From Clostridiales bacterium Firm_16 (GTDB lineage: Bacteria > Bacillota > Clostridia > Saccharofermentanales > Saccharofermentanaceae), in the NCBI GenBank assembly GCA_001604185.1, contig LVAV01000022.1, forward strand, positions 179,808 to 243,807: DNA of 64,000 bases. The letters are read 5' to 3'. Below, in pieces: positions 1 through 10,876 of this stretch; positions within the stretch are counted from its first letter, which is position 1; the number at the start of each line of letters is the position of its first letter. The notes below the pieces were generated by a model. That model was not told where the DNA came from and did not search any database. It saw only the letters and a program-made list of their open reading frames with translations. The translations under genes and the position numbers were made by a program.

Positions 1-1254
1 AAGACTTCCGTTACCGTCAAGGACGGCATCATGCAGATCGGCGATGTGAAGATCGAGACACAGGATCCGAATGCCTACTTAAGACAGATCATGAGCGAGT
101 ATAAGAGCCCGCGCTTTACTTATCTTCCGCCTTTTACAGGTGGACTGGTGGGATACTTCTCCTACGAATATCTGGGATATAGTGAGCCGACGGCCCGGGT
201 CAAGACCGAGGACGAAGAGGGCTTCCAGGACATCGACCTGATGCTCTTCGATAAGGTCATCGCTTTCGATAATTATTCCCAGAAGATCGTCATCATCGTG
301 AACATGTATCTCAACGATATTGAAGTGGGATACAAGAAGGCAGTCATGGAGATCGAGAAGATCAAGGATCTGATCCTTCACGGCAAGCCGGATGGAGAGC
401 ACAGAGGTAAGCTGCTTTCCGAGCCGACACCGCTGTTCAATAAGGAAGAGTTCGTGGAGATGGTGGAGAAGGCGAAGCACTATATCCATGAAGGTGATAT
501 TTTCCAGATCGTACTTTCTAACCGTTTATCGGCGGCTTTCGAAGGAAGTCTTCTGGATACTTACCGTCATCTTCGCACCATCAATCCGAGTCCGTATATG
601 TTCTATTTCTCCGGTACCGACGTAGAAGTAGCCGGTGCTTCTCCGGAGACCCTCGTAAAACTTCAGGACGGAACACTCCATACGTTCCCTCTGGCAGGAA
701 CCCGCCCGCGTGGAAAGACGCCTGCAGAAGATCTGGCGTTGGAAATGGATCTGCTTCGTGATGAAAAAGAACTGGCCGAGCACAATATGCTGGTGGATCT
801 GGGAAGAAATGACCTGGGCAAGATCAGCCGGTTCGGTTCTGTGGAAGTGGAGATCCTGCATTCCATCGAGAGATTCTCCCATGTTATGCATATCGGTTCG
901 ACCGTACGCGGCACCATCCGTGAAGAAAAAGATGCGTTGGATGCCATCGAAGCCGTTCTTCCGGCAGGAACACTCTCCGGTGCACCGAAGATCCGTGCCT
1001 GTCAGCTGATCGGAGAACTGGAGAACAACAAGCGCGGTATCTATGGCGGCGCTATCGGATATATCGATTTTGCCGGCAATATGGATACCTGTATCGCGAT
1101 CCGTATCGCCTATAAAAAGAATGGAAAAGTATTCGTACGAAGCGGGGCCGGAATCGTTGCCGATTCTGTTCCGGAGAAGGAGTACGAAGAGTGCATCAAC
1201 AAGGCCAAGGCGGTCGTTCGTGCACTGACTGAAGCACAGGAGGATGAATTATGA
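1..1254 (+). CDS. trpE: Anthranilate synthase component I (5'-truncated by window edge)
   Basis: Converts chorismate to anthranilate with ammonia delivered by TrpG, the first step of tryptophan synthesis. The reading frame is open from base 1, so the gene begins upstream; 417 residues are visible and roughly the first 80 of a normal TrpE are missing, including the usual LLES feedback-inhibition segment. The chorismate-binding domain is complete: LAGTRPRG, HNMLVDLGRNDLG, FSHVMHIGSTVRG, LPAGTLSGAPKIRA and GIYGGAIGYIDF are all present in the expected order. The stop overlaps the trpG start by four bases (ATGA), so the two subunits are translationally coupled. Any trp leader or attenuator lies outside the window. 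Family assignment is certain. Confidence 0.97.
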   Translation, partial: KTSVTVKDGIMQIGDVKIETQDPNAYLRQIMSEYKSPRFTYLPPFTGGLVGYFSYEYLGYSEPTARVKTEDEEGFQDIDLMLFDKVIAFDNYSQKIVIIVNMYLNDIEVGYKKAVMEIEKIKDLILHGKPDGEHRGKLLSEPTPLFNKEEFVEMVEKAKHYIHEGDIFQIVLSNRLSAAFEGSLLDTYRHLRTINPSPYMFYFSGTDVEVAGASPETLVKLQDGTLHTFPLAGTRPRGKTPAEDLALEMDLLRDEKELAEHNMLVDLGRNDLGKISRFGSVEVEILHSIERFSHVMHIGSTVRGTIREEKDALDAIEAVLPAGTLSGAPKIRACQLIGELENNKRGIYGGAIGYIDFAGNMDTCIAIRIAYKKNGKVFVRSGAGIVADSVPEKEYEECINKAKAVVRALTEAQEDEL

Positions 1255-1817
1255 TACTTCTGATCGATAATTATGACAGTTTTTCTTATAACCTTTTTCA
1301 GATGGTTGGTTCCATCGATCTGGATATCAAGGTGATCCGTAACGATGAACTGACCGTAGAGGAGATCCTGGAACTCAATCCGTCCCGCATCATCCTCTCA
1401 CCGGGACCGGGCAGACCGGAGAATGCAGGCATCATGCTGGAACTGCTTCAGAACATCAAGGGAAAGATCCCGATCCTGGGTGTCTGCCTCGGACATCAGG
1501 CCATCTGCATGGCTTTCGGCGGAATCGTCACCTATGCTCCGCGCCTGATGCACGGTAAGCAGTCTGAAGTAAAAGTTGATACTTCCGACAAGCTTTTCAA
1601 GAACCTTCCGGAGAAGTTTATGGTGGCCCGCTACCATTCCCTGATCGCGGACGCCCAGAGCCTGCCGAAGGAACTGAAAGTGACTGCACAGACAGAAGAA
1701 GGGGAAGTCATGGCGGTGACCCACAGAGATTATCCAATCTATGGCGTACAGTTCCATCCGGAATCCATCATGACTCCGCAGGGAATCAAGATCTTAAAGA
1801 ATTTCATTGAACAGTAA
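1251..1817 (+). CDS. trpG: Anthranilate synthase component II, glutamine amidotransferase
   Basis: Class I glutamine amidotransferase subunit that hydrolyses glutamine and passes ammonia to TrpE. At 188 residues it is the stand-alone form, not fused to TrpD. The N-terminal [13 protein letters not shown], the LSPGPGRP oxyanion region, the nucleophile in GVCLGHQAI (Cys about residue 79) and the catalytic His-Glu in VQFHPES near the C-terminus are all intact. Specificity for anthranilate rather than p-aminobenzoate synthesis is inferred from its place between trpE and trpD; such subunits can serve both. It starts inside the trpE stop codon. Confidence 0.96.
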   Translation: MILLIDNYDSFSYNLFQMVGSIDLDIKVIRNDELTVEEILELNPSRIILSPGPGRPENAGIMLELLQNIKGKIPILGVCLGHQAICMAFGGIVTYAPRLMHGKQSEVKVDTSDKLFKNLPEKFMVARYHSLIADAQSLPKELKVTAQTEEGEVMAVTHRDYPIYGVQFHPESIMTPQGIKILKNFIEQ

Positions 1818-1842
1818 GAAGATACGTAAAGGAGAAAAGACC

Positions 1843-2865
1843 ATGATCAAAGAAGCTATTGCAAAAATCGTAAACAAAGAAGACCTGACCTATGATGAAG
1901 CCTATACCGTCATGAACGAGATCATGAACGGAGAGACCTCTGCAACACAGAACGCGGCTTTCCTGGCGGCCCTGTCCACCAAGAGTGCGAAAGCAGAAAC
2001 TACCGATGAGATCGCAGGCTGTGCGAAAGCCATGCGCGATCATGCTACGCAGGTTGAAACCGGAATGGATATTCTGGAGATCGTAGGAACCGGTGGAGAC
2101 GGTGCCCAGAGCTTCAATATTTCTACCGTATCGGCGCTGGTATGTGCTGCCGGTGGAGTGAAAGTGGCCAAGCACGGTAACCGTGCCGCTTCTTCCAAGT
2201 GCGGAACAGCAGACTGCCTGGAAGCACTGGGTGTCAATATCAACCAGAGTCCGGAATTGTGCGTAAAGCTTCTCAACGAAGTAGGAATGTGTTTCTTCTT
2301 CGCACAGAAATATCACACATCCATGAAATACGTGGGTGCGATCCGTAAGGAACTTGGTTTCCGTACCGTATTTAATATCCTTGGGCCTCTGACGAATCCG
2401 GGCAGTCCGAAGATGCAGCTGCTGGGTGTATACGATGAATATCTCATCGAGCCTCTGGCAAGAGTTCTGATCTCTCTGGGTGTAAAGCGTGGTATGGTCG
2501 TCTATGGTAAGGACAAACTGGATGAGATCTCTCTTTCTGCACCGACGACGGTATGTGAGTTCAAGGACGGATGGTACAAGGTGTATACCATCACACCGGA
2601 ACAGTTCGGTTTCGAGCGCTGCACTAAGGATGACCTCAAGGGTGGTGCTCCGGAAGAGAATGCGCAGATCGTAAGAGATATCCTGGGCGGACAGAAGGGA
2701 CACAAGAGAAATACCGTTCTGATGAATGCCGGTGCGGCACTTTATATTGCAGGCAAGGCAGAAACTTTCGAGGACGGTGTGAAGCTTGCGGGCGAACTGA
2801 TCGATTCCGGCAAGGTAACCGAAACATTGGAAAAACTGATCAAGATCAGTAATGAGGAGCAGTAA
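1843..2865 (+). CDS. trpD: Anthranilate phosphoribosyltransferase
   Basis: Transfers phosphoribose from PRPP to anthranilate, second step of the pathway. The start at 1843 is chosen because an AAAGGAGA ribosome binding site lies just upstream; an in-frame start at 1807 would overlap trpG and add twelve basic residues with no family support. The 340-residue product has the PRPP-binding [14 protein letters not shown] glycine loop (about residue 80), [12 protein letters not shown] and the [10 protein letters not shown] segment typical of TrpD. The gene sits 25 bases after trpG and 3 bases before trpC. Length matches the family. Confidence 0.97.
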   Translation: MIKEAIAKIVNKEDLTYDEAYTVMNEIMNGETSATQNAAFLAALSTKSAKAETTDEIAGCAKAMRDHATQVETGMDILEIVGTGGDGAQSFNISTVSALVCAAGGVKVAKHGNRAASSKCGTADCLEALGVNINQSPELCVKLLNEVGMCFFFAQKYHTSMKYVGAIRKELGFRTVFNILGPLTNPGSPKMQLLGVYDEYLIEPLARVLISLGVKRGMVVYGKDKLDEISLSAPTTVCEFKDGWYKVYTITPEQFGFERCTKDDLKGGAPEENAQIVRDILGGQKGHKRNTVLMNAGAALYIAGKAETFEDGVKLAGELIDSGKVTETLEKLIKISNEEQ

Positions 2866-2868
2866 GAC

Positions 2869-3651
2869 ATGACGATCCTGGACGAACTGGCGGATTTTGC
2901 CAAGGAAAGAACACACATTAATAAAGAGAAACTCCCGCTGGAGACACTTCGTGCCCAGGCGGAAGCCCTTCCGTCCTCGGACTTCGTTTTCGAGAAGGCA
3001 TTGGCGAAGGAGGAAGTCTCCTTTATCTGTGAGTGCAAGAAGGCTTCTCCGTCTAAAGGCATCATCGCAGAAGAATTCCCCTATCTGGATATTGCCAAAG
3101 AGTATGAAGCTGCCGGAGCAGACTGTATCTCGGTCCTGACAGAGCCGAGATGGTTCCTGGGATCCGATACATACCTACAGGAGATTGCTAAAACAGTCTC
3201 GATCCCGTGCCTGCGAAAGGACTTCACGGTAGATGAGTACATGATCTATGAAGCCAAGGTCCTGGGTGCATCGGCAGTATTACTGATCTGTTCGATCCTC
3301 AGTTCCGCACAGATCCGGGAATACATCGAGATCTGCGACAGACTGGGACTTTCTGCCATTGTGGAGACGCATAATGAACTGGAAGTCAAGGCAGCAGTAG
3401 AAGCCAAGGCACGGATCATCGGTGTCAATAATCGTGATCTCCACGACTTCTCCGTAGACACAGGTAACAGCAGAAAACTTCGTGCTATGGTACCGGAGAA
3501 TATTCTTTTCGTGGCTGAGAGCGGGATCAAGACACCGGAAGATGTCAGAAGCCTTCGTGAAGTCGGCGTGGATGCGGTGCTGATCGGAGAGACGCTGATG
3601 CGTGCCAAAGATAAGAAAGCGATGCTTCAGAATCTGCGAGGTCTCTCATGA
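2869..3651 (+). CDS. trpC: Indole-3-glycerol phosphate synthase
   Basis: Closes the ring of CdRP to give indole-3-glycerol phosphate. The 260-residue TIM barrel shows the ECKKASPSKG phosphate/substrate motif, LRKDFTVDEY (catalytic Lys in strand 3), GVNNRDLHDF and VAESGIKTPEDV, in the canonical order. It is a single-function enzyme, not the TrpC-TrpF fusion of enteric bacteria, since trpF follows as its own gene with a four-base ATGA overlap. A GAGGAG ribosome binding site sits within the end of trpD. Confidence 0.97.
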   Translation: MTILDELADFAKERTHINKEKLPLETLRAQAEALPSSDFVFEKALAKEEVSFICECKKASPSKGIIAEEFPYLDIAKEYEAAGADCISVLTEPRWFLGSDTYLQEIAKTVSIPCLRKDFTVDEYMIYEAKVLGASAVLLICSILSSAQIREYIEICDRLGLSAIVETHNELEVKAAVEAKARIIGVNNRDLHDFSVDTGNSRKLRAMVPENILFVAESGIKTPEDVRSLREVGVDAVLIGETLMRAKDKKAMLQNLRGLS

Positions 3652-4256
3652 TCGTTAAATACTGCGGCATTCAGAGAGAAGAAGATATTGACGTCCTGAA
3701 CCGTTGTCATCCGGATCTGGCCGGGGTTATCCTGGTGCCGGACAGAAGAAGATACATTCGTCCGGAGAAGGTCATGGAGCTGCGAAGAAAGCTCGATCCG
3801 ACGATCTCTGTGGTGGGAGTTTTTGTCAATGAAGAGATAAAAGTTGTACAAGACCTTCTTGACCGTGGTATTATCGATGTGGTCCAGCTCCACGGACAGG
3901 AAACGGAGGAGTATATCCGCGAACTGAAAGCGGGTACGGATGCGAAGATCATCAAGGCCTTCGGGATCCGCTCTGAGGAAGACTGTGAACGTGCGGAGAG
4001 ATCTTCGGCGGATCTGGTGCTTCTGGATTCCCCGGGAGGCGGCACGGGCGAGACATTCAACTGGACGCTGCTTCAGAAGATCAAGCGGCCTTATATCCTC
4101 GCCGGAGGTCTGAATTGCAGTAATATCGAGGAAGCCATCCGGGTCCTTCACCCATATGGTGTAGATGTCAGTTCCGGCATCGAGACGGATGGGAGAAAAG
4201 ATGAGAAGAAAATGCAGGATTTCATGGATCTTGCAAGGAAAGGACAGATACTATGA
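3648..4256 (+). CDS. trpF: Phosphoribosylanthranilate isomerase
   Basis: Amadori isomerase converting PRA to CdRP. The 202-residue product begins MIVKYCGI, where the Cys takes the general-base position of the family motif KxCG(L/I/M), and continues with [27 protein letters not shown] (with the catalytic-acid-bearing region later at [15 protein letters not shown]) and LAGGLN. It is flanked by ATGA overlaps with trpC and trpB, so it is fully embedded in the operon. Slightly divergent for TrpF but unambiguous. Confidence 0.95.
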   Translation: MIVKYCGIQREEDIDVLNRCHPDLAGVILVPDRRRYIRPEKVMELRRKLDPTISVVGVFVNEEIKVVQDLLDRGIIDVVQLHGQETEEYIRELKAGTDAKIIKAFGIRSEEDCERAERSSADLVLLDSPGGGTGETFNWTLLQKIKRPYILAGGLNCSNIEEAIRVLHPYGVDVSSGIETDGRKDEKKMQDFMDLARKGQIL

Positions 4257-5440
4257 CTAAAGTTGGAAGATTTGGTGTACATGGCGGACAGTATATTCCG
4301 GAGACGCTGATGAATGCCGTACAGGAACTGGAAGTGGCCTATAACCACTATAAGAATGATCCCCAGTTCCAGGAAGAACTGGCAACACTTTTTAATGAAT
4401 ATGCCAACCGTCCGTCTCTGCTTTATTATGCGAAGAAAATGACTGAGGATCTGGGTGGTGCGAAAATCTATCTCAAGAGAGAAGACCTAAACCATACCGG
4501 TGCCCATAAGGTCAATAATGTACTGGGTCAGGCACTGCTTGCCAAGAAGATGGGAAAGACCCGCCTGATCGCGGAGACCGGTGCCGGCCAGCATGGTGTG
4601 GCAACGGCCACGGCTGCGGCTCTGATGGGTATGGAGTGCGTGGTGTTCATGGGAGAAGAGGATACGAAGCGTCAGGCCTTGAACGTATATCGTATGAAGC
4701 TTCTCGGCGCATCGGTAGTACCGGTCAAGACAGGTACGGCGACGCTGAAGGATGCGGTTTCCGAAGCCATGCGTGAGTGGACCACAAGAGTAGAGGATAC
4801 TCACTATTGCCTGGGTTCTGTTATGGGCCCGCATCCGTTCCCGACGATCGTACGTGACTTCCAGGCTGTGATCTCCAAGGAGATCAAGCAGCAGATGCTG
4901 GAGAAGGAAGGCCGTCTTCCGGATGTGGTCATGGCCTGTGTCGGCGGCGGAAGTAATGCCATCGGTTCTTTCTATCACTTTATCGAAGACAAAGATGTGC
5001 AGCTCATCGGTTGTGAAGCCGCAGGACGCGGTATCGATACATTTGAGACCGCGGCTACGGTCAATACCGGAAAACTGGGTATATTCCACGGCATGAAGTC
5101 TTACTTCTGCCAGGATGAATATGGTCAGATCGCACCGGTATACTCCATCTCTGCCGGACTGGATTATCCGGGTGTCGGACCGGAACATGCTTATCTGCAC
5201 GATATCGGAAGAGCCTCTTATGTGCCGATTACAGACGATGAGGCAGTTGAGGCCTTCGAGTATCTGTCCAGAACAGAGGGCATCATCCCGGCTATTGAGT
5301 CGTCCCATGCTATTGCCCATGCCATGAAACTGGCTTCGACGATGGATAAAGACAAGATCATCGTAGTTACGGTATCCGGAAGAGGCGACAAGGACTGCGC
5401 GGCGATTGCCAGATATAGAGGAGAGAATATCTATGAGTAA
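4253..5440 (+). CDS. trpB: Tryptophan synthase beta subunit
   Basis: PLP enzyme joining indole to serine. The 395-residue protein is TrpB1-type (the partner of TrpA). It has the PLP lysine in [14 protein letters not shown] (about residue 87), [16 protein letters not shown], the phosphate-binding [13 protein letters not shown] loop and the C-terminal [10 protein letters not shown]. The last eight bases overlap the trpA start in the pattern ATGAGTAA, so alpha and beta subunits of the channelled complex are coupled in translation. Confidence 0.98.
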   Translation: MTKVGRFGVHGGQYIPETLMNAVQELEVAYNHYKNDPQFQEELATLFNEYANRPSLLYYAKKMTEDLGGAKIYLKREDLNHTGAHKVNNVLGQALLAKKMGKTRLIAETGAGQHGVATATAAALMGMECVVFMGEEDTKRQALNVYRMKLLGASVVPVKTGTATLKDAVSEAMREWTTRVEDTHYCLGSVMGPHPFPTIVRDFQAVISKEIKQQMLEKEGRLPDVVMACVGGGSNAIGSFYHFIEDKDVQLIGCEAAGRGIDTFETAATVNTGKLGIFHGMKSYFCQDEYGQIAPVYSISAGLDYPGVGPEHAYLHDIGRASYVPITDDEAVEAFEYLSRTEGIIPAIESSHAIAHAMKLASTMDKDKIIVVTVSGRGDKDCAAIARYRGENIYE

Positions 5441-6206
5441 GATAAGAGAAGCTTTTCAGAACGGGAAGGCATTTATCCCGTTTATCACCTGCGGGGACCC
5501 GGATACGGAGACCACTTATAAGACCGTAGTTGCAGCGGCAAAAAATGGCGCCGACCTCATCGAACTGGGTATTCCTTTCTCGGATCCGACAGCAGAAGGT
5601 CCGGTGATCCAGGGCGCCAACATCCGTGCTCTGGCCGGAGGCATCACGACGGATAAGGTTTTCGACCTGGTAAGAAAGATCCGCCAGGATGTGTCGATCC
5701 CGCTGGTATTCATGACCTATGCCAATGTGGTTTTCTCCTATGGCGCGGACCGGTTCATCAAGACCTGCAGTGAGATCGGTATCGACGGACTGATCTTGCC
5801 GGATATCCCATATGAAGAGAAAGACGAATTCGAGCCTTTCTGCGAGAAGTACGATGTGGACCTGATCTCCATGGTGGCACCGACTTCAGAAGACCGTGTG
5901 ACCATGATTGCCAAGGAAGCAAAGGGATTCATCTATATCGTTTCCAGTATGGGCGTCACAGGTATGCGTTCTTCCTTCTCCTCGGACCTTGGTGCTGTCG
6001 TAGCCAAGATCCGTGAAGTGACCGACGTACCATGTGCCATCGGATTCGGAATCTCCAATCCGGAACAGGCTAATAAGATGGCCCAGGTAGCAGATGGTGT
6101 TATCGTAGGCTCGGCAGTCGTGAAGATCCTGGAAGCCAAGGGTAAGGATGCTCCGGACAGCATCGGTGCCTTTGTCAAGGAGATGAAAGAAGCCTGCCTG
6201 AAATAA
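5433..6206 (+). CDS. trpA: Tryptophan synthase alpha subunit
   Basis: Cleaves indole-3-glycerol phosphate to indole and glyceraldehyde 3-phosphate and passes indole to TrpB. The start at 5433 is preferred over an in-frame one at 5406 because an AGAGGAGAG ribosome binding site lies just before it and the product then begins MSKIREAF, as in the family. Key residues: the catalytic Glu in [18 protein letters not shown], Asp in [14 protein letters not shown], and the GFGISNPEQ phosphate loop. 257 residues. Last gene of the trp operon; no strong terminator is seen directly after it, only the carAB promoter region. Confidence 0.97.
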   Translation: MSKIREAFQNGKAFIPFITCGDPDTETTYKTVVAAAKNGADLIELGIPFSDPTAEGPVIQGANIRALAGGITTDKVFDLVRKIRQDVSIPLVFMTYANVVFSYGADRFIKTCSEIGIDGLILPDIPYEEKDEFEPFCEKYDVDLISMVAPTSEDRVTMIAKEAKGFIYIVSSMGVTGMRSSFSSDLGAVVAKIREVTDVPCAIGFGISNPEQANKMAQVADGVIVGSAVVKILEAKGKDAPDSIGAFVKEMKEACLK

Positions 6207-6256
6207 CCCGAAGAGGGAAAGAGCAGAAATCGATAAAGAATTCTTCTGTTGATGCA

Positions 6257-6285
6257 TTGACAGAACCGAGTTGTATTACTATAAT
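6257..6285 (+). promoter_or_regulatory. Sigma-A-type promoter for carAB
   Basis: TTGACA at 6257-6262, exactly 17 bases, then TATAAT at 6280-6285: a consensus match in both boxes. Transcription would begin near 6292, giving a leader of about 174 bases before carA. It separates carAB from the trp operon. Confidence 0.85.
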
Positions 6286-6391
6286 TCCCGTAAGAAATTA
6301 TGTGGCACGCATCGAAAGCCGGCCACAGAATATGAAGAAGTACGACAATGCAAGGGTTACAACGAATTATATCGATTGAAAATAGTAGAAC

Positions 6392-6443
6392 AAAGACGTT
6401 CGCACATGCTTGATCAGTAAGCATGCAGGGGGCGTCTTTTTTT
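6392..6443 (+). terminator. Intrinsic terminator in the carAB leader (candidate attenuator)
   Basis: Two stacked stems, AAAGACG (6392-6398) with CGTCTTT (6433-6439) and CATGCTT (6405-6411) with AAGCATG (6419-6425), closed by a seven-base loop and followed by seven T residues ending at 6443. The carA start is only 22 bases after the T run and no promoter fits between, so the hairpin sits inside the carAB transcript. This is the layout of an attenuator. A second hairpin, TGTGGC with GCCACA, lies earlier in the leader near 6300-6326. The signal (pyrimidine, arginine or other) is not visible; no clear PyrR-binding loop was recognised. Confidence 0.7.
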
Positions 6444-6465
6444 GCGAAAGGCAATGGAGGGCGTT

Positions 6466-7575
6466 ATGAGACAGAAAGACCGGAAGATCGTTCTTGAGGA
6501 CGGGAGCTTTTACGAAGGATACGGATTCGGTGCAGATGTAGAACGTGTCTGTGAGATCGTATTCAATACCTCGATGGTGGGTTATCAGGAGATCCTTTCC
6601 GACCCTTCCTATACAGATCAGATGGTGGTCATGACTTACCCCTTGATCGGTAACTACGGCATCACGGATGATGACTTCGAGTGTAAGAACCCCAGCATCG
6701 GCGGCATGATCGTCGGAGACTATAACGATATGCCGAGTAACTTCCGCTATACCAAGACCCTTTCCGAAGAAATGGAAGAGAACAATATCCCGGGTATCTT
6801 CGGTGTGGATACAAGACAGATCACCCGATCCATCCGTGACCTGGGTTCCCGAAGAGTGATCATGACCGGCATCGATACCTCGGTGGAAGAAGCCCTTCAG
6901 AAGATCAAGGATACGCCGGTACCCCACGATCAGGTATCCCGGGTAAGTTGTAAGAAGCGCTGGTATTCCCGTACCGCCAATCCGCGGTTCAATGTTGTCG
7001 CTATCGACTGCGGCATCAAGCTCAATATTATTCGTAAACTGAATTCCTATGGCTGTAATGTGACCGTTGTACCTTTCGATATCACACCGGAAGAGATCGA
7101 GTTCATGAAGCCGGACGGAATTTTCTTAAGTAACGGGCCGGGTGATCCGGAGGATGTGACTCCGGTTATTTCTACGGTAAAAGCTCTGGCCGGTAAGTTT
7201 CCGATCTTCGGTATCTGCTTAGGACACCAGATGATCTCCCTTGCTTACGGTGCCAAGACATATAAACTCAAGTTCGGTCACCGTGGCGGTAACCATCCGG
7301 TCAAGAACCTGGAGACGGGTAAGATCGAGATCACATCCCAGAACCACAGTTATGCGGTGGATCTGGAGAGCCTCAAGGGCACGAAACTGACCGCGACCCA
7401 TATCAACATCCTGGATAATACCATCGAGGGTGTCGAGTGCAAGGAAGACAAAGTCTTCTCCGTGCAGTATCATCCGGAGAGTGCACCTGGACCGCAGGAC
7501 AGCAGCTATCTTTTCGAGAAGTTTACATCCATTCTTGCGGAGAATAAGGAAAGCGAGGTGCGTGACAATGCCTAA
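6466..7575 (+). CDS. carA: Carbamoyl phosphate synthase small (glutaminase) subunit
   Basis: Hydrolyses glutamine and feeds ammonia to CarB for carbamoyl phosphate, the precursor of pyrimidines and arginine. The start at 6466 follows GGAGG with five-base spacing; earlier in-frame starts at 6442 (TTG) and 6454 lie in the terminator/RBS region. The 369-residue protein has the N-terminal CarA domain ([38 protein letters not shown]) and a class I amidotransferase domain with FGICLGHQM nucleophile and [11 protein letters not shown]. Its stop overlaps carB by eight bases (ATGCCTAA). Confidence 0.97.
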   Translation: MRQKDRKIVLEDGSFYEGYGFGADVERVCEIVFNTSMVGYQEILSDPSYTDQMVVMTYPLIGNYGITDDDFECKNPSIGGMIVGDYNDMPSNFRYTKTLSEEMEENNIPGIFGVDTRQITRSIRDLGSRRVIMTGIDTSVEEALQKIKDTPVPHDQVSRVSCKKRWYSRTANPRFNVVAIDCGIKLNIIRKLNSYGCNVTVVPFDITPEEIEFMKPDGIFLSNGPGDPEDVTPVISTVKALAGKFPIFGICLGHQMISLAYGAKTYKLKFGHRGGNHPVKNLETGKIEITSQNHSYAVDLESLKGTKLTATHINILDNTIEGVECKEDKVFSVQYHPESAPGPQDSSYLFEKFTSILAENKESEVRDNA

Positions 7576-10500
7576 GAGAACAGACATACACAAAGTACTC
7601 GTGATCGGTTCCGGACCGATCGTCATCGGTCAGGCAGCAGAGTTCGACTATGCCGGTACTCAGGCTTGCCTGGCGCTGAAAGAAGAAGGCTATGAGGTCA
7701 TCCTCGCGAACAGTAACCCGGCTACCATCATGACGGATACGTCCATCGCGGATAAAGTATATATGGAGCCTCTGACTCTGCAGTATCTGGCCCGTATCTG
7801 CCGTCTGGAAAGACCGGACGCCATCGTTCCTGGTATCGGCGGACAGACCGGATTAAACCTGGCGATGCAACTGGCCAAGAAGGGCGTACTGGAAGAGTGC
7901 GAGATCGAGCTTCTCGGAACCGACGCTCAAAGTATCGAATGCGCAGAAGACCGAGAGCTTTTCAAGGAGCTGTGTGAGAGGATCGGGGAGCCGGTAGTAC
8001 CGTCCCAGATCACATATAGTATCGAGGAAGCCCTGGAAGCAGCAGAGAAGATCGGATATCCGGTCATTCTCCGTCCGGCATTTACGCTCGGTGGTACAGG
8101 CGGCGGATTCGCCAACGATCCGGAGGAACTGACCACCATGATGAAGAACGCCCTGGCGCTCTCGCCGGTACATCAGGTGCTGGTGGAGAAGAGTATCAAG
8201 GGCTATAAGGAGATCGAGTACGAAGTGATCCGTGATGCCAATGATACGGCGATCACGGTATGTAATATGGAGAACCTGGATCCGGTTGGTATCCATACCG
8301 GAGACTCCATCGTTGTGGCTCCGTCACAGACGCTGACTAACAAGGAATATCACATGCTCCGTGACAGTGCCCTGAAGATCATCCGTGCACTGGGTGTAAA
8401 GGGTGGATGTAACTGTCAGTTCGCACTGGACCCGCATTCCTTTAAGTACTACGTGATCGAGGTCAATCCACGTGTATCCAGATCTTCCGCATTGGCATCC
8501 AAGGCCAGCGGTTATCCGATCGCACGTGTATCTGCCAAGATCGCCGTAGGCATGAATCTGGACGAGATCCAGCTGGCCAATACACCGGCCTGCTTCGAAC
8601 CGGCTCTGGACTATGTCGTAACGAAGATGCCGAGATTCCCCTTCGATAAGTTCCCGGCTGCCATGAATAAGCTTTCGACACAGATGAAGGCAACAGGTGA
8701 GGTCATGAGTGTCGGGCGTACCTTCGAGGAGAGCCTGCTGAAGGCCATCCGTTCGCTTGAGGACAGCAAGAACCATATCCATATGACGAAGTTCGACTCC
8801 GAGCATATGAGCGTGGATGACCTTCTGGAGTACATCAAGGAAGGTACCGATGACCGTATCTATGCCATCTCCCAGCTGATGTGGCTGGGCGTGGACCACT
8901 CCCGTATCTGCAATATCACAGGTATTGACATGTTCTTCCTGGATAAGATCAAGAAGATCGTCGATTACGAGCGTGAAATGGAGCAGAACGTGGGTTCTCT
9001 GGAGCATCTGATCGAAGCCAAGAGAATGGGCTTCTCCGATTCCTATGTTGCTGAACTTTGGAAGATGACGGAAGACGATATCTATAAGATGCGTCGTGAC
9101 AATAAGATCGCGCCGATCTATAAGATGATCGACTCCTGTGCTTCGGAGTTCGACAGTTATATCCCGTATTTCTACTCCACCTATGGAGATGAGAATGAGT
9201 CCATCGTATCGGACAGAAAGAAAGTCATTGTACTGGGTTCCGGACCGATCCGTATCGGTCAGGGTGTCGAGTTCGACTATTCTACCGTACATGCAGTACG
9301 CACTATTCAGGAAGCGGGCTATGAGGCCATCGTTATCAACAACAACCCGGAGACAGTATCGACAGACTACACCACCGCGGACAAGCTCTATTTCGAGCCG
9401 CTGACCACGGAAGATGTTATGAATATCATCGAGCTGGAGAATCCGCTGGGCGTAATCGTGACCTTGGGTGGTCAGACGGCGGTAAACCTTGCCGATTCTC
9501 TTACCAAGCGTGGCGTACATATTGTCGGAACAGATTCCGAAGCTATCGAGAAAGCAGAAGACAGAGATGCTTTCGATGCAGTGATCAAGTCCCTGGGCAT
9601 CCCGAATCCGAAGGGTGAAGCAGTGACGGATATTCCGACAGGTATCCAGGTAGCTGAGAAGATCGGATATCCGGTTCTGGTCCGTCCGTCCTTCGTTCTG
9701 GGCGGTCGTGCCATGGAGATCGTGGCCAACGAGGGCATGCTGGTGAAATACCTGAAGAATGCCGTAGAAGTGGATGAAGATAAGCCGGTTCTGATCGATA
9801 AGTATCTGGTCGGTAAAGAAGTCGAGGTGGACGCCATCTGCGATGGTAAGGAAGTCTTCATTCCGGGTATCATGGAACTGGTTGAGAGGACCGGTGTTCA
9901 CTCCGGTGACAGTACCAGCGTATATCCGCCGTTCTCGATCTCTGATAAGGTAAAAGAAACGATCTGTGATTATACAACGCGTCTTGGCCTGGGTATCGGC
10001 ATTGTGGGCCTTTTCAATATCCAGTTTATCGTTGATAAGGATGACAGTGTGTATGTTATCGAGGTCAATCCTCGTGCATCCCGTTCTGTACCTTTCCTTT
10101 CCAAGTCTACAGACAGAAATCTTGTAACGATCGCGACCCGCGTCATGCTGGGTGAGTCCCTGGCAGAGCAGGGGATCACGAAGCTGACTCCGCCGGAGAC
10201 GACCGATCGCTGGTATGTTAAGGCACCGGCATTCTCCTTCCAGAAACTGGACGGTATGGATGCATACCTTTCTCCGGAAATGAAGTCCACCGGTGAAGCT
10301 ATCGGTTACGACACAAGACTGAATAGAGCTTTTTACAAAGCATTACAGGCATCGGGTATCAAGATGAAGGATTACGGTACCGTAATCGTGACTCTGGCTG
10401 ATGAGGATAAGGAAGAGGCGCTGCCTTTGATCAAGCGTTTCTATGAACTGGGCTTCAATATCGAGGCAACCATCGGTACGGCTAACTTTCTGAAGAATCA

Positions 10501-10756
10501 CGGTATCCGTACCCGTGTACGCGGCAAGCTTAGTGAGGGAAGTACCGAGATCCTGGATTCCATCCGTGCCGGTTATGTAAGTTACATTATCAACACCCGT
10601 GCGATCCTTTCCGGTGTGCACTATGAAGATGGTGTGGCTATCCGTCGCTGCGCGATACAAAACGGTGTGACGATCTTTACTTCGCTGGATACCGTTAAGA
10701 TCCTGCTGGATGTCTTGGAAGAGACGATCCCGGGAATCGCGACGATCAACGCATAA
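7568..10756 (+). CDS. carB: Carbamoyl phosphate synthase large subunit
   Basis: Makes carbamoyl phosphate from bicarbonate, ammonia and two ATP. The 1062-residue product starts [20 protein letters not shown]; the in-frame extension to 7430 is carA sequence read out of frame and is discarded. Two homologous ATP-grasp halves are evident: [19 protein letters not shown] near residue 12 and [18 protein letters not shown] near 555, each with GRTGG/GGR-type carboxyphosphate regions ([18 protein letters not shown]) and EVNPR(V/A)SRS metal sites. A C-terminal MGS-like allosteric domain (from about residue 930) usually binds UMP/IMP. Full length; no frameshift. Confidence 0.98.
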   Translation: MPKRTDIHKVLVIGSGPIVIGQAAEFDYAGTQACLALKEEGYEVILANSNPATIMTDTSIADKVYMEPLTLQYLARICRLERPDAIVPGIGGQTGLNLAMQLAKKGVLEECEIELLGTDAQSIECAEDRELFKELCERIGEPVVPSQITYSIEEALEAAEKIGYPVILRPAFTLGGTGGGFANDPEELTTMMKNALALSPVHQVLVEKSIKGYKEIEYEVIRDANDTAITVCNMENLDPVGIHTGDSIVVAPSQTLTNKEYHMLRDSALKIIRALGVKGGCNCQFALDPHSFKYYVIEVNPRVSRSSALASKASGYPIARVSAKIAVGMNLDEIQLANTPACFEPALDYVVTKMPRFPFDKFPAAMNKLSTQMKATGEVMSVGRTFEESLLKAIRSLEDSKNHIHMTKFDSEHMSVDDLLEYIKEGTDDRIYAISQLMWLGVDHSRICNITGIDMFFLDKIKKIVDYEREMEQNVGSLEHLIEAKRMGFSDSYVAELWKMTEDDIYKMRRDNKIAPIYKMIDSCASEFDSYIPYFYSTYGDENESIVSDRKKVIVLGSGPIRIGQGVEFDYSTVHAVRTIQEAGYEAIVINNNPETVSTDYTTADKLYFEPLTTEDVMNIIELENPLGVIVTLGGQTAVNLADSLTKRGVHIVGTDSEAIEKAEDRDAFDAVIKSLGIPNPKGEAVTDIPTGIQVAEKIGYPVLVRPSFVLGGRAMEIVANEGMLVKYLKNAVEVDEDKPVLIDKYLVGKEVEVDAICDGKEVFIPGIMELVERTGVHSGDSTSVYPPFSISDKVKETICDYTTRLGLGIGIVGLFNIQFIVDKDDSVYVIEVNPRASRSVPFLSKSTDRNLVTIATRVMLGESLAEQGITKLTPPETTDRWYVKAPAFSFQKLDGMDAYLSPEMKSTGEAIGYDTRLNRAFYKALQASGIKMKDYGTVIVTLADEDKEEALPLIKRFYELGFNIEATIGTANFLKNHGIRTRVRGKLSEGSTEILDSIRAGYVSYIINTRAILSGVHYEDGVAIRRCAIQNGVTIFTSLDTVKILLDVLEETIPGIATINA

Positions 10757-10759
10757 CAA

Positions 10760-10829
10760 AAAAATCCAATTCTTGTTGCTGGTCCTCGACGCCTGGCGCC
10801 TGCGTGATCGCAACTCGAATTGGATTTTT
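10760..10829. terminator. Bidirectional terminator between carB and the convergent secreted protein gene
   Basis: A 13-base inverted repeat, AAAAATCCAATTC (10760-10772) and GAATTGGATTTTT (10817-10829), with a long loop that carries its own GTTGC/GCAAC stem. T runs follow the stem on both strands, so it can end carAB transcripts and those of the convergent gene at 10877. Confidence 0.8.
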
Positions 10830-10876
10830 CTGTTTAGAGCGATCGCTGCTTGTTTAGCAACGATGCTGATTCTTAC

